From positions 2,613,411-2,677,410 of the forward strand of contig NZ_CP078078.1 of assembly GCF_023101205.1 (NCBI RefSeq): DNA of 64,000 nt, given 5' to 3'. Made by a program: the position numbers and the translations under genes. This document shows positions 34,071 through 43,026 of this stretch, one piece after another. The stretch is from Microbacterium aurugineum (lineage in GTDB: Bacteria > Actinomycetota > Actinomycetes > Actinomycetales > Microbacteriaceae). The notes below the pieces were generated by a model. It was not told the origin of the DNA. It made no database searches and worked only from the letters and a program-made list of their open reading frames with translations. Numbering within the stretch: the first letter of the stretch is position 1; each line of letters begins with the position of its first letter.

Positions 34071-34564
34071 GGGGTCTCCTCGCGCACGATGGTCACGATC
34101 CGTGGGGCATCCGCATCGAGATCCGAGGGGTCGAGTTCCCCGGAGTCGAGTTCGGAGACGCCGACCGGTCGCTCGAGCTCGATGTCCCACCACGCGTCCG
34201 CGAGATCCTCGGCCATCCCCCTCCCCCACTCGATCACCACCACCGAGCGCTCGAGGTCGAGGTCGAGGTCCTCGAGTTCCGCCGCCGATCCGAGTCGGTA
34301 CGCGTCGACGTGCACGAGCGGCGCACGCCCGACCAGCGAGGGGTGGGTGCGGGCGATCACGAAGGTCGGACTCTGCACGGGTCCGCGCACACCGAGCCCT
34401 TCGGCGAGACCACGGGTGAACGTCGTCTTCCCGGCGCCCAGCGGTCCGGTGAGGATGAGCAGGTCGCCCGCCTCCAGCTGCTCACCGATCCGGAAGCCGA
34501 GCTGCTCCATCTCCTCGGACGTCGCGATCTCCCGTCTGCCGAGGAAAGCGGGGTCCACGCTCAC
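34067..34564 (-). CDS. tsaE: tRNA threonylcarbamoyladenosine biosynthesis ATPase TsaE
   Basis: A 165-aa P-loop protein needed for the t6A37 modification of ANN-decoding tRNAs. Walker A is GPLGAGKTT (40-48), followed by FTRGLAEGLGVRGPVQSPTF, and the Walker B-like IEWGRGM region is typical. The Asp/Glu-rich C-terminal extension after about residue 130 is not part of the core. It starts at GTG 34564, overlapping the alr stop; such alr-tsaE order is common in actinobacteria. Confidence 0.93.
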   Translation of the reverse strand: MSVDPAFLGRREIATSEEMEQLGFRIGEQLEAGDLLILTGPLGAGKTTFTRGLAEGLGVRGPVQSPTFVIARTHPSLVGRAPLVHVDAYRLGSAAELEDLDLDLERSVVVIEWGRGMAEDLADAWWDIELERPVGVSELDSGELDPSDLDADAPRIVTIVREETP

Positions 34565-35667
34565 GACGTCCTCCGCGGCACCCGGGGACCGATGCGCGTG
34601 ACGATCTCGTAGTTGATGGTTCCGGCGGCCGCGGCCCAGTCCGCCGCCGAGGGCACGCCGAGGGTGGGATCGCCGAACAGGACCACCTCGTCCCCGACCG
34701 AGACCGGCGTGTCACCGACGTCGACGACGAACTGATCCATCGCGATCCTCCCGACGTTCACGAACCGCCGTCCGCCGATCGAGACGGGGAGCCTGCCCGA
34801 GGCGTTCCGGGGCACGCCGTCGGCGTATCCGAGGGGCACGAGCACCAGCGTCGTGTCGCGATCCGTGCGGTGGGCGTAGCCGTAGGAGACACCCGTGCCC
34901 GCGGGCACCCGGCGGACCGCGACGATCGCTCCGCGCAGAGTCATCGCCGGACGCAGACCGAGCTCGGCGGAGCTGCGGTCGTCGAACGGCGAGAGGCCGA
35001 AGAGCCCGATGCCGATGCGCACGGCATCGAGCCGCATCTCGGGCAGGTCGATCGCTGCGGCGGTGGCGGCGATGTGCCGGATCTCGGGATGGATACCGAA
35101 AGAGGCGGCCGCGGCGACACCTTCCTCGAACTTCGCCAGCGCAGCCCGGTCGTCCTCCGCGGAGGTGTTGGAGAGGTGGCTGAAGAGGCCGACGATACGC
35201 AGTCGTCCGATCCGCTCCAGACGCGCGGCCTCGGCCAGTACCCGCCCCCAGTCGGCCGGAGCGATGCCGTTGCGCGACAGCCCCGTCTCGAACTTGAGGT
35301 GCACCCCGACCGGACGGTCGACGGCGGCAGCGGCAGCGGCGGCCTCGAGCTGATCGAAGGAGGAGACACCGATCTCCACGTCTTGGGCCGCGGCGTGCTC
35401 GAACCGCTCGCCCGGCGCGTGCAACCAGGCCATGATCGGCGCGTGCACGCCCTGCCTGCGCAGTTCGAGGGCCTCGGGGATCTCGGCGACGCCGAGGCGT
35501 GTCGCTCCGGCAGAGAGCGCGGCGACGGCGGTCGCGGCAGCACCGTGCCCGTAGGCGCCGGCCTTGACGACCGCGATCACCTCGACGCCGGTGAGGCGGC
35601 GGAAGTGCCGCACGTTGTCGGCGACGGCATCGAGGTCGATGGTCGCCTCACGGAACGGGACGGTCAC
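34561..35667 (-). CDS. alr: Alanine racemase
   Basis: A PLP enzyme (368 aa) converting L- to D-alanine for peptidoglycan. The PLP Lys lies in VVKAGAYGHG (Lys35; most homologues have KADAYGHG), and the catalytic Tyr in GVSYGYAHRT (about residue 265). The C-terminal beta domain carries the substrate/PLP loop (VGRIAMDQFVVDVG). Both ends overlap neighbours by four bases (GTGA), so acpS-alr-tsaE-response regulator form a tightly coupled operon. Confidence 0.96.
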   Translation of the reverse strand: MTVPFREATIDLDAVADNVRHFRRLTGVEVIAVVKAGAYGHGAAATAVAALSAGATRLGVAEIPEALELRRQGVHAPIMAWLHAPGERFEHAAAQDVEIGVSSFDQLEAAAAAAAVDRPVGVHLKFETGLSRNGIAPADWGRVLAEAARLERIGRLRIVGLFSHLSNTSAEDDRAALAKFEEGVAAAASFGIHPEIRHIAATAAAIDLPEMRLDAVRIGIGLFGLSPFDDRSSAELGLRPAMTLRGAIVAVRRVPAGTGVSYGYAHRTDRDTTLVLVPLGYADGVPRNASGRLPVSIGGRRFVNVGRIAMDQFVVDVGDTPVSVGDEVVLFGDPTLGVPSAADWAAAAGTINYEIVTRIGPRVPRRTS

Positions 35668-36023
35668 AGCGGCGCTCCTTCTGCGACGACGAACGCGGCA
35701 GCGAGGCCCGCGTCGTGGGTGAGAGTCAGATGCAGGGTGCGGATGCCGCGCTCCTCGACGACCGCGGCCGTCGAGCCGGAGAGGACGAAGTGCGGACGAC
35801 CCGACGCCTCCGAGGCGATCTCGATCTCGGTCCAGTGCACCCCATCCGAGCCGCCGAGTGCTTTGATCAGCGCCTCTTTGGCCGCATACCTCGCCGCCAG
35901 GGAAGGAAGACGCAGCGGGCGCTCCGACGGGGCGAAGAGCCGCTCCAGGAGGCGGGGGGTCCGGGTCATCGTGCGCTCGAACCGCGGGATGTCCACGAGG
36001 TCGATGCCGGTGCCGATGATCAT
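35664..36023 (-). CDS. acpS: Holo-[acyl-carrier-protein] synthase AcpS
   Basis: A 119-aa phosphopantetheinyl transferase moving the 4'-phosphopantetheine arm from CoA to apo-ACP. Motifs: GTGIDLVDIPRFERTM at the N-terminus and RYAAKEALIKALGG in the middle, which supply the Mg-binding Asp and Glu; a final HLTLTHDAGLAAAFVV strand closes the fold. It is the first gene of the operon, downstream of a strong hairpin that separates it from glmS. Confidence 0.95.
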   Translation of the reverse strand: MIIGTGIDLVDIPRFERTMTRTPRLLERLFAPSERPLRLPSLAARYAAKEALIKALGGSDGVHWTEIEIASEASGRPHFVLSGSTAAVVEERGIRTLHLTLTHDAGLAAAFVVAEGAPL

Positions 36024-36060
36024 CCGTTCAGCCTATCGAGCATGCATCCGGTTGATGTCG

Positions 36061-36101
36061 CGCGAATGGCTCCGTTTCCGGTGGAAACGGAGCCATTCGC
36101 G
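36061..36101 (-). terminator. Long perfect hairpin between glmS and acpS
   Basis: A 19-bp perfect stem (36061-36079 with 36083-36101; CGCGAATGGCTCCGTTTCC and its complement) and a 3-base loop GGT. It stands 17 bases downstream of the glmS stop and would end that transcript. No U-tract is present on either side. Confidence 0.75.
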
Positions 36102-36117
36102 TGATTCGAAGCCTGTC

Positions 36118-37965
36118 TTACTCGACGGTGACGGACTTCGCGAGGTTTCGGGGCTGGTCCACGTCCAGGCCCTTCGCGGTCGCGAGCGCCATCGCGAAGA
36201 TCTGCAGCGGCACGACCGAGAGCAGCGGCTCGAACATCGCTCCGGCGAGCGGGATGTGGATGACCTCGTCGGCGAACGGCAGCACGGCCGCATCGCCCTC
36301 TTCGGCCACCACGATCACCCGGGCACCGCGAGCACGGATCTCCTGGATGTTCGAGACGACCTTCGAGTGCACGAGCGCGGAGTGACGCGGGGAGGGCACC
36401 AGCACGAACACGGGCTGCCCCGGCTCGATCAGAGCGATCGGACCGTGCTTGAGCTCGCCCGCGGCGAAGCCCTCCGCGTGGATGTAGGAGATCTCCTTGA
36501 GCTTGAGCGCACCTTCGAGGGCGATCGGGAAGCCGACGTGGCGACCGAGGAACAGCACCGAGCGGGTGTCGGCCATCCATCCGGCGAGCTGGGTGACGTG
36601 CTCCTGCTCGCTCTCGAGGACCTCGGCGATCTTCGCGGGCAGCTCGGTGAGTTCCGCGACGTCGGTCGAGGCGTCGGCCACGGTGCCGCGCACGCGCCCC
36701 ATGTGCAGGCCGAGCAGCAGCAGGGCGGTGATCTGCGCCGAGAACGCCTTGGTCGAGGCGACCGCGACCTCGGGGCCGGCGTGGGTGTAGACGACGGCGT
36801 CCGACTCGCGCGGGATGGTCGCACCCTGGGTGTTGCAGATCGAGAGCGTGCGGGCGCCTCGCTCCCGGGCGTACTTCACGGCCATCAGGGTGTCCATGGT
36901 CTCGCCCGACTGACTGATCGACACGACGAGGGTGTCGGCGCCGATCACCGGATCGCGGTAGCGGAACTCGTGCGCGAGCTCGACGTCGACCGCGACGCGC
37001 GCCCACTGCTCGATCGCATACTTGCCGACGAGGGCCGCATACGAAGCCGTGCCGCACGCGGTGATGATGACGCGGTTGATCCCGGTGAAGAGGTCGTCGA
37101 GGCCGTCGAGCTCGGGGATGACGACCTGGCCGTCCTGGATGCGGCCGCGGATCGTGTTCGCCACGGCCTCGGGCTGCTCGGAGACCTCCTTGGCCATGAA
37201 GCTCGACCATCCGCCCTTCTCGGCGGCGGCGGCGTCCCACGAGACGTCGAAGGGCTCGGGCTCGACCGGGGTGCCGGCGAAGTCGATGACGCTGATGGAG
37301 TCGGGGGTGATCGAGACGATCTGGTCCTGGCCGATCGCCAAGGCCTTGCGCGTGTGCTCGATGAAGGCGGCCACGTCGGAGCCGAGGAAGTTCTCGCCCT
37401 CGCCGAGACCGATCACGAGCGGCGAGTTGCGGCGGGCGCCGACCACGAGGCCCGGGTGGTCCTGGTGCATCGCGAGAAGCGTGAACGCCCCCTCGAGGCG
37501 GTTCACGACCTTGCGGAAGGCGAGCTGCAGGTCTCCGCCGTTGCCGGCGTACTCACGCCCGAGCAGGGCGGCTGCGACCTCGGTGTCGGTCTCGCTGCGG
37601 AACACCACACCGTCAGCGAGCAGCTCTTCACGCAGGGCCGAGAAGTTCTCGATGATGCCGTTGTGGATGACGGCGAGCCTGTCGTCGTCCGCCAGGTGCG
37701 GGTGGGCGTTGACGTCGGTCGGTCCGCCGTGCGTCGCCCAGCGCGTGTGACCGATACCGGTCGACCCGTCGGGGAGCGGCGCGTCGGCAAGCGAGTCGCG
37801 CAGCTTCGCGAGCTTGCCCGCCTTCTTCCGCATGCCGAGGGATCCGTCACCGTCGATCACGGCGACGCCCGCGGAGTCATAGCCGCGGTACTCGAGGCGG
37901 GCGAGGCCGGCAAGAAGGATGTCCTGGCTGGGGCGCGGGCCCACGTATCCGACGATTCCACACAT
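36118..37965 (-). CDS. glmS: Glutamine-fructose-6-phosphate aminotransferase (isomerizing)
   Basis: A 615-aa enzyme making glucosamine-6-phosphate, the first step of amino-sugar synthesis for peptidoglycan. The N-terminal glutaminase domain begins MCGIVGYVG with the catalytic Cys2; the C-terminal half has two SIS sugar-isomerase domains (about 290-430 and 460-600; SQSGETMDTL is the sugar-phosphate loop), ending in PRNLAKSVTVE. No ribozyme-like leader was recognised; the 63-base gap to coaA holds only an AT-rich promoter-like stretch. Confidence 0.97.
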   Translation of the reverse strand: MCGIVGYVGPRPSQDILLAGLARLEYRGYDSAGVAVIDGDGSLGMRKKAGKLAKLRDSLADAPLPDGSTGIGHTRWATHGGPTDVNAHPHLADDDRLAVIHNGIIENFSALREELLADGVVFRSETDTEVAAALLGREYAGNGGDLQLAFRKVVNRLEGAFTLLAMHQDHPGLVVGARRNSPLVIGLGEGENFLGSDVAAFIEHTRKALAIGQDQIVSITPDSISVIDFAGTPVEPEPFDVSWDAAAAEKGGWSSFMAKEVSEQPEAVANTIRGRIQDGQVVIPELDGLDDLFTGINRVIITACGTASYAALVGKYAIEQWARVAVDVELAHEFRYRDPVIGADTLVVSISQSGETMDTLMAVKYARERGARTLSICNTQGATIPRESDAVVYTHAGPEVAVASTKAFSAQITALLLLGLHMGRVRGTVADASTDVAELTELPAKIAEVLESEQEHVTQLAGWMADTRSVLFLGRHVGFPIALEGALKLKEISYIHAEGFAAGELKHGPIALIEPGQPVFVLVPSPRHSALVHSKVVSNIQEIRARGARVIVVAEEGDAAVLPFADEVIHIPLAGAMFEPLLSVVPLQIFAMALATAKGLDVDQPRNLAKSVTVE

Positions 37966-38028
37966 GCGAACAAGAGTAAGCCGGGATTTTTGCGAGTCGT
38001 CCGAACAATATTTCGGTCGGCGTGCTCC

Positions 38029-38973
38029 TCAGAGCTTGCGCAGCAGCACGCTCTCGACGTCATGGTCGGCGCCCTTGCGCAGCACGAGTCGCGCCCGGTG
38101 TCGCGTGGGCATCACGTTCTCGACGAGGTTGGGCATGTTGATCTCGTTCCAATACCCGAGGGCGGTCGTGATCGCCTCCTCATCGGTGAGATGGGCGAAC
38201 ACGTTGAAATAGGACGAGGGGTTGCTGAACGCCGCCTGCCGCAGAGCGAGGAAGCGATCGACGTACCACTTCTCGATGTGCGAGGTCTCGGCATCGACGA
38301 AGATCGAGAAATCGAACAAATCGCTCACTGCGACGTCGTTCGGGGCGGGCGGCGGCTGCAGCACGTTCAGCCCCTCGACGATCACGACGTCGGGGCGACG
38401 CACCACGACGTTCGCGTCGGGGACGATGTCGTAGCGCATGTGGGAGTAGAAGGGCGCGCGCACTTCGGTGGCCCCGCTCTTCACCTCGGTCAGGAACTCG
38501 ATCAGCGCACGCCGGTCGTACGACTCCGGGAAGCCCTTGCGGTCCATGATGCCGCGGCGTTCGAGCTCGGCGTTCGGATAGAGGAAGCCATCGGTGGTGA
38601 CCAGCTCCACTCGCGGGGTGCCGGGCCAGCGGCTCATCAGCTCGCGCAGCAGACGGGCGATCGTCGACTTGCCGACCGCGACCGAGCCCGCGACGCCGAC
38701 GACGAACGGCGTCGTCGTGTCGTCCTCCTGCAGGAACGACGAGGTGGCGGCGCCCAGACGCTTCGTCGCCGTCGCGTACAGGCTGAGCAGACGACTCAGC
38801 GGCAGGTACACCTCGCGCACCTCGGTGAGGGACAGACGATCCCCGATACCGCGGAGTTCGACGACCTCGGTCTCGGTGAGCGGCTGATCGAGCCCGGCGG
38901 CGAGACGCGCCCACTCCGCGCGTCCGATCTCCCGATAGGGCGACAGCGGCAGCGTGGGGTCGACGGTGGTCAC
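38029..38973 (-). CDS. coaA: Pantothenate kinase, type I
   Basis: A kinase (314 aa) phosphorylating pantothenate, the first step of CoA synthesis. Walker A is [12 protein letters not shown]; further family motifs are [35 protein letters not shown] and EGLNVLQ. GTG 38973 is preferred over the ATG at 38982: a TACGAT -10 overlaps that ATG and would place the transcript start at the GTG (leaderless), and the resulting length matches other actinobacterial enzymes. It is divergent from ppx across about 37 bases. Confidence 0.93.
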   Translation of the reverse strand: MTTVDPTLPLSPYREIGRAEWARLAAGLDQPLTETEVVELRGIGDRLSLTEVREVYLPLSRLLSLYATATKRLGAATSSFLQEDDTTTPFVVGVAGSVAVGKSTIARLLRELMSRWPGTPRVELVTTDGFLYPNAELERRGIMDRKGFPESYDRRALIEFLTEVKSGATEVRAPFYSHMRYDIVPDANVVVRRPDVVIVEGLNVLQPPPAPNDVAVSDLFDFSIFVDAETSHIEKWYVDRFLALRQAAFSNPSSYFNVFAHLTDEEAITTALGYWNEINMPNLVENVMPTRHRARLVLRKGADHDVESVLLRKL

Positions 38974-39010
38974 GCAGTACATCGTATCCGGGCGCGAGTA
39001 GTCTCTTTCC

Positions 39011-39985
39011 GTGCGCCTGGGAGTCCTCGACATCGGATCAAACACCGTTCACATGCTGGCGGCCGACGTCCGCCCCGGTGGACGTCCGCTCGCGACGACG
39101 AGCGACAGGACGGTGCTGCGCCTCATGCGCTACCTCACACCCGACGGCGCGATCTCGGAGGAGGGCGTGCAGGCGCTCGAGACCGCGGTCACTCAGGCCC
39201 GCCGCGTCGCCGAGGCCGAGCGCGTCGACGCCCTCCTGGCCACCGCGACCAGCGCGGTGCGTGACGCCCGCAACGGCGCGGCGGTCATCGCCCGCATCGA
39301 GGCCGCTCTGGGGCAACCCCTGCAGGTGCTCGACGGCGAGACCGAGGCGGAGCTGACCTTCCTCGCCGTGCGGCGCTGGTTCGGCTGGTCGGCCGGACAG
39401 CTGCTGCTGCTCGACATCGGCGGGGGCTCTCTGGAGATCGCGGCCGGAGCGGAGGAGATGCCCGACGCCGCCGCGTCCGTGCCCCTCGGAGCCGGGCGCA
39501 TGACGGTGCAGTACCTCCCGAACGACCCGCCCGGCGAGGCGGACGTCGAGAGACTGCGCGCGCACGCGGAGGCGACCATCGCGACCGTCCTGCCCCGATT
39601 CGTCGCCCTCCCCCGTCCCGATCACGTGGTGGGTTCCTCGAAGGCGATCCGCTCGCTCGCCCGCCTGGTCGGCTATCCGGCGCCGGGATGGTCGGGGAGC
39701 GAACGCATGCTGCTGCCGCGGGCGTCGCTCGGCTCGTGGATCCCCCGGCTCGCGCGCCTTCCCGCGTCGGCCAGACAGGAACTGCCGGGGATCACCCCCG
39801 ACCGGACCTTCCAGATCGTGGCCGCGGCCGTGTCGCTGCACGTGGCGATGACCGCGCTCGAACTGGAGGAGCTCGAAGTGTCGCCGTGGGCGCTGCGCGA
39901 GGGAGTGCTGCTCCGCTACATCGAGCATCTGAACGGGACCCCGATCGAGACTGAGAGCATCGAGGAGCCGCCGCGGCTACCATGA
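39011..39985 (+). CDS. Ppx/GppA-family phosphatase
   Basis: A 324-aa member of the exopolyphosphatase/pppGpp phosphatase group. The ASKHA nucleotide fold is clear: phosphate-1 loop [23 protein letters not shown], and the second loop [13 protein letters not shown]. It is the short form without a C-terminal HD domain, common in actinobacteria (Ppx1/Ppx2 type). Start at GTG 39011, probably leaderless with a TAGTCT -10 just before it. It is followed by a truncated VanZ-like gene. Confidence 0.9.
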   Translation: MRLGVLDIGSNTVHMLAADVRPGGRPLATTSDRTVLRLMRYLTPDGAISEEGVQALETAVTQARRVAEAERVDALLATATSAVRDARNGAAVIARIEAALGQPLQVLDGETEAELTFLAVRRWFGWSAGQLLLLDIGGGSLEIAAGAEEMPDAAASVPLGAGRMTVQYLPNDPPGEADVERLRAHAEATIATVLPRFVALPRPDHVVGSSKAIRSLARLVGYPAPGWSGSERMLLPRASLGSWIPRLARLPASARQELPGITPDRTFQIVAAAVSLHVAMTALELEELEVSPWALREGVLLRYIEHLNGTPIETESIEEPPRLP

Positions 39986-39989
39986 CGGC

Positions 39990-40379
39990 ATGCCTTCCCC
40001 CCGCCTCGCCCCCGTGCCCGGCGGAGTGCTGATCGCACGGGTGGCGCTCGTCGGCTACCTCCTCTTCGTGGGGTTCACCGTCTGGCTGCCGGCGACGGTC
40101 TCCGAGAAGGTCACCGGTCTGGTCGGCATCATGGCCCGGTGGGTCGCCGACGCGGGCATCGCCCCGTACCGCCCGAGTGCCGTGGTGCTGGAGGTGCTCG
40201 CGAACGTCTCGCTGTTCGTGCCCGTGGGTCTGCTGCTCGCCTTCGCACTGCCGCGTCTGCGACTCTGGCAGATCGTCGTCATCGGCGCACTGATGAGTGC
40301 GGTGATCGAGTCGGTGCAGGGCTTCATGCCCTCCCGAGCACGCTGGTCGGGTTCGCTGCCTTGTCGGTCGAGATGTTGA
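39990..40379 (+). pseudogene. VanZ-family protein, 3'-truncated
   Basis: The first 115 residues follow the VanZ pattern: an N-terminal helix, a second helix (VLEVLANVSLFVPVGLLLAF) and the start of the motif IESVQGFMPSR. Family members continue with an Asp/Asn-containing motif and two more helices; here the frame goes into ARWSGSLPCRSRC and stops. The break coincides with the truncated end of the opposite-strand CapD-like gene at about 40333, so both genes were cut by one deletion. It begins four bases after the ppx stop. Residual function is doubtful. Confidence 0.75.
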
Positions 40380-41601
40380 TGAAGGTGCTCACTCCCGCCT
40401 CGCGTGCGGCGTCGAGCACGTTGAGCGTGCCGATGACGTTGGTCTTCCAGGCTTCGTCCGGATACTGCTCGAGCATGGGCAGATGCTTGAGCGCGGCGGC
40501 GTGGAAGATCACCTCGGGCTGGCGGTCGCGGAAGATCTCGAAGAGGGCAGCGCTGTCGCGGATGTCGGCGAGCACCACATCTCTGGTGTCGAGCAGGCCG
40601 TGGCCCGCCGTTCCGAGCTGCGCCATCTGCGGGCCGGTCTCGTCGCGGTCGAGCATCATCAGCTCGCTCGGCCCGTACTTGACGAGTTGGCGGCACAGCT
40701 CCGAGCCGATCGATCCGCCGGCGCCGGTGGCCAGCACACGGCGCCCTGTGATGTACCCGGCGATCAACTCGACATTCGTGTCGACGGGATGGCGCCCGAT
40801 CAGGTCCTCGATGCTGATGTCGCGCACGTCCCCGGGCGATTCCTCGCCGCTCACCATGCTACTCAGGGTCGGGGTGACGACGACTCTGAGGCCCGCCGCC
40901 TCCGCATCGTCCGTCAGTCGACGCAGCAGCGCCGCATCCGCGCGTCCGATCGCGATGACGAGGACCTTCGCTCCCGTGCGCGCCGCGATCTCCGCGATCT
41001 GATCGGTGCGGCCGAGCACCGGGACGCCCCGTAGCCGGAGGTGCCGTTTGCCCGGATCGTCGTCGAGGATCCCGACCGGCCGGATGGGCGAGGACGGGTC
41101 GGTGGTGACGTTGTGCAGCAGCGTGTCGGCGACGTGGCCGGCACCGATGACGACCGCAGGATCCGCGGCGTCGTCCGGCTTGCGCGACCGTTCGATGAAC
41201 AGGCGGGCCGCGTAACGGACGCCGAACATCAGCAGGAGCACGAAGGGGAAGGCGAGCAGGACGGTCCCCCGGGGGACACCGATGAAGGGCCCCACGATGA
41301 TGACCGCCACCGCGAGCACCAGCGCCAGCGCGCTCACCGCAGCCGCGAGATTGCGCACCTCCTCGAACGACCCGTAGGTGAAGCGCCCGAGGTAGAAACG
41401 CAGGGAGAACCCGATGCCCACCTGGATCGCCGCCGCCGTCAAGGCAAGCACGACCGTGGATGCCCATCCCGCCAGCGTCGGCTCGAACTCGAATCGCAGC
41501 ACGACGGCGGCGAGGATGCCCACGATCCAGGCTCCTGCGTCGACCGTCGCGGCCAGTGCACGTCGGCGCCGTGGCGCGAGTGCGATCGTCTTCTCCGACA
41601 T
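40324..41601 (-). pseudogene. Polysaccharide biosynthesis dehydratase/epimerase (CapD/FlaA1-like), 3'-truncated
   Basis: A 425-residue remnant of an NDP-sugar 4,6-dehydratase-type protein, normally about 600 aa. It has four N-terminal membrane helices, a Rossmann CoA-binding-like domain (about 135-260) and the start of the catalytic SDR domain (TGAGGSIGSELCRQ, FHAAALKHLPMLE, NISTDKAANPTSVLG). The frame breaks straight after VLG and ends in RA-stop, losing about 170 residues including the rest of the active site. The break is at the same point as that of the VanZ-like gene. Confidence 0.8.
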
Positions 41602-41742
41602 CCCCCTGTGTCAGCCCTCCCTGAAATAGGTCTCTCGGACGTCGGCCTCCCCGCCTCCGCCCGAGTGATCGTCCTCCTCCTGGCATATCGACGACGTCAT
41701 CGCCGTCACGCGCGCGCCGACGCCGCGGTCACGGAGTGATCG

Positions 41743-42186
41743 TCACGGCTTCGGGGACGCGCGGAAGACGATGCCGTGATAAAGCACGAAGCGCAGCAGA
41801 ACCACGATCACGATGCTCGTCAGGTTCACGAGGTTGACCGCGACAGCGCCCGGCTCTCGCCCGAGAATCGCCTCCACGCCTTCGACCCCCACCCAGACGA
41901 GAACAGCGCCCAGGGCGGTGCAGACGGCGTTCGTGGCGAGGAACAACACGACCTCCGCGGTCCTCCCCCGCCGATCACGGTGCCGGAAGGTCCACTCCCG
42001 GTTGCCGATGTAGGCGTTGACGAGCGCGACCAGTGAAGCCACGATCTTCGCGGCGACGACATCCCAGCCCCACACGAACACCAGGAGGTTGAAGACCCCC
42101 ACCTCGATGAGAGTGCTCAGCGCGCCCACGACCAGGAACCGGCTGCCGACGCCGGCGAGCCGACGCAGTCGGGTGGGAAGATCCAT
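41743..42186 (-). CDS. GtrA-family membrane protein
   Basis: A 147-aa protein with four membrane helices (RFLVVGALSTLIEVGVFNLL near the start; IVIVVLLRFVLYHGIVF at the end). GtrA-type proteins are proposed to help move lipid-linked sugars across the membrane and usually pair with a GT2 glycosyltransferase. Here the partner is likely the divergent GT2 gene at 42241. It reads toward the truncated CapD gene. Confidence 0.88.
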   Translation of the reverse strand: MDLPTRLRRLAGVGSRFLVVGALSTLIEVGVFNLLVFVWGWDVVAAKIVASLVALVNAYIGNREWTFRHRDRRGRTAEVVLFLATNAVCTALGAVLVWVGVEGVEAILGREPGAVAVNLVNLTSIVIVVLLRFVLYHGIVFRASPKP

Positions 42187-42240
42187 AGCTCAACTAGGCT
42201 ACTTCCTGATCCCCGCGCACCTCGCCACCCCAAGGACCCC

Positions 42241-43026
42241 GTGACCCTCCGCCACCTCGCCGTCGTCATGCCCGCCTACAACGAGGCCGAAGGCATCCGC
42301 GACTTCATCGACGAGATCCGCGACTCCTTGTCTCCGGTGGTCGACCGCGTGACGTTCCATATCGCGGACGACCGCTCGACCGATGGGACCGCCACCGTGT
42401 TCGACGACGTCGAGGACGTCGCGGTCGAGGTGCAGCCGCTCAACCGCGGGCACGGTCCGACCGCACTCGCGGCCTATCGCGCCGGGCTTGCAGTGGAGCC
42501 CGATGTGCTCGTGCACGTGGACGGCGACGGGCAGTTCCACGGCCGCGATTTCCCCCGGCTGCTCGCCGCGCTCGACGCCGAGAGCGCCGATGTCGTCCAC
42601 GGCGTCCGCGACGGACGCACGGACCCCTGGTACCGCAAGGTGCTCACGGGAGCCGTCGGTCTTGTGATCGCGCTGGCCGCCGGGCGCCGGATCCCGGATG
42701 TGAACACCCCGCTGCGGGCGTACCGCACGCCAGCCCTGCGGGCCCTGGTCGAGGCCACCCCACCGGATGCATCGGTGCCGCACGTGCACTTCTCTCTGGC
42801 CGAGGCCCGCGCGGGGTTCACGGTGCGCTACCTTCGAGTCGACAGCATCCCCCGCCGCGGCGCTTCCGCCACCGGCACGATGTGGGGACGCGGGAGCACC
42901 GTCGCTCTCCCCCCGAAGCGCCTGCGCCTTTTCGTCCGCACCGCCCTCGTCGAAGCGTGGGAACTCTCCCTGCGGCCGTCCGCTCCGCTGCGCAACATCC
43001 ATCGACCGGAGACCGTCGCGCGATGA
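42241..43026 (+). CDS. GT2-family glycosyltransferase (polyprenyl-phosphate sugar synthase-like)
   Basis: A 261-aa GT-A transferase. The opening VVMPAYNEAEGIRDFI, then ADDRSTDGT, and the metal-binding motif HVDGDGQF are typical of dolichol/polyprenyl-phosphate mannose or glucose synthases. There is no C-terminal membrane pair, so a separate GtrA protein may serve as anchor or flippase. Start at GTG 42241, in a 54-base gap shared with the divergent gtrA. The stop overlaps the next gene by four bases, tying it to the membrane transferase. Confidence 0.9.
   Translation: MTLRHLAVVMPAYNEAEGIRDFIDEIRDSLSPVVDRVTFHIADDRSTDGTATVFDDVEDVAVEVQPLNRGHGPTALAAYRAGLAVEPDVLVHVDGDGQFHGRDFPRLLAALDAESADVVHGVRDGRTDPWYRKVLTGAVGLVIALAAGRRIPDVNTPLRAYRTPALRALVEATPPDASVPHVHFSLAEARAGFTVRYLRVDSIPRRGASATGTMWGRGSTVALPPKRLRLFVRTALVEAWELSLRPSAPLRNIHRPETVAR

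Noticed and set aside
41669..41739. Short frame ending VIVLLLAYRRRHRRHARADA, resembling the end of a membrane protein
   Set aside because: No start or upstream coding sequence; may be a scar of the same damaged locus but cannot be supported.
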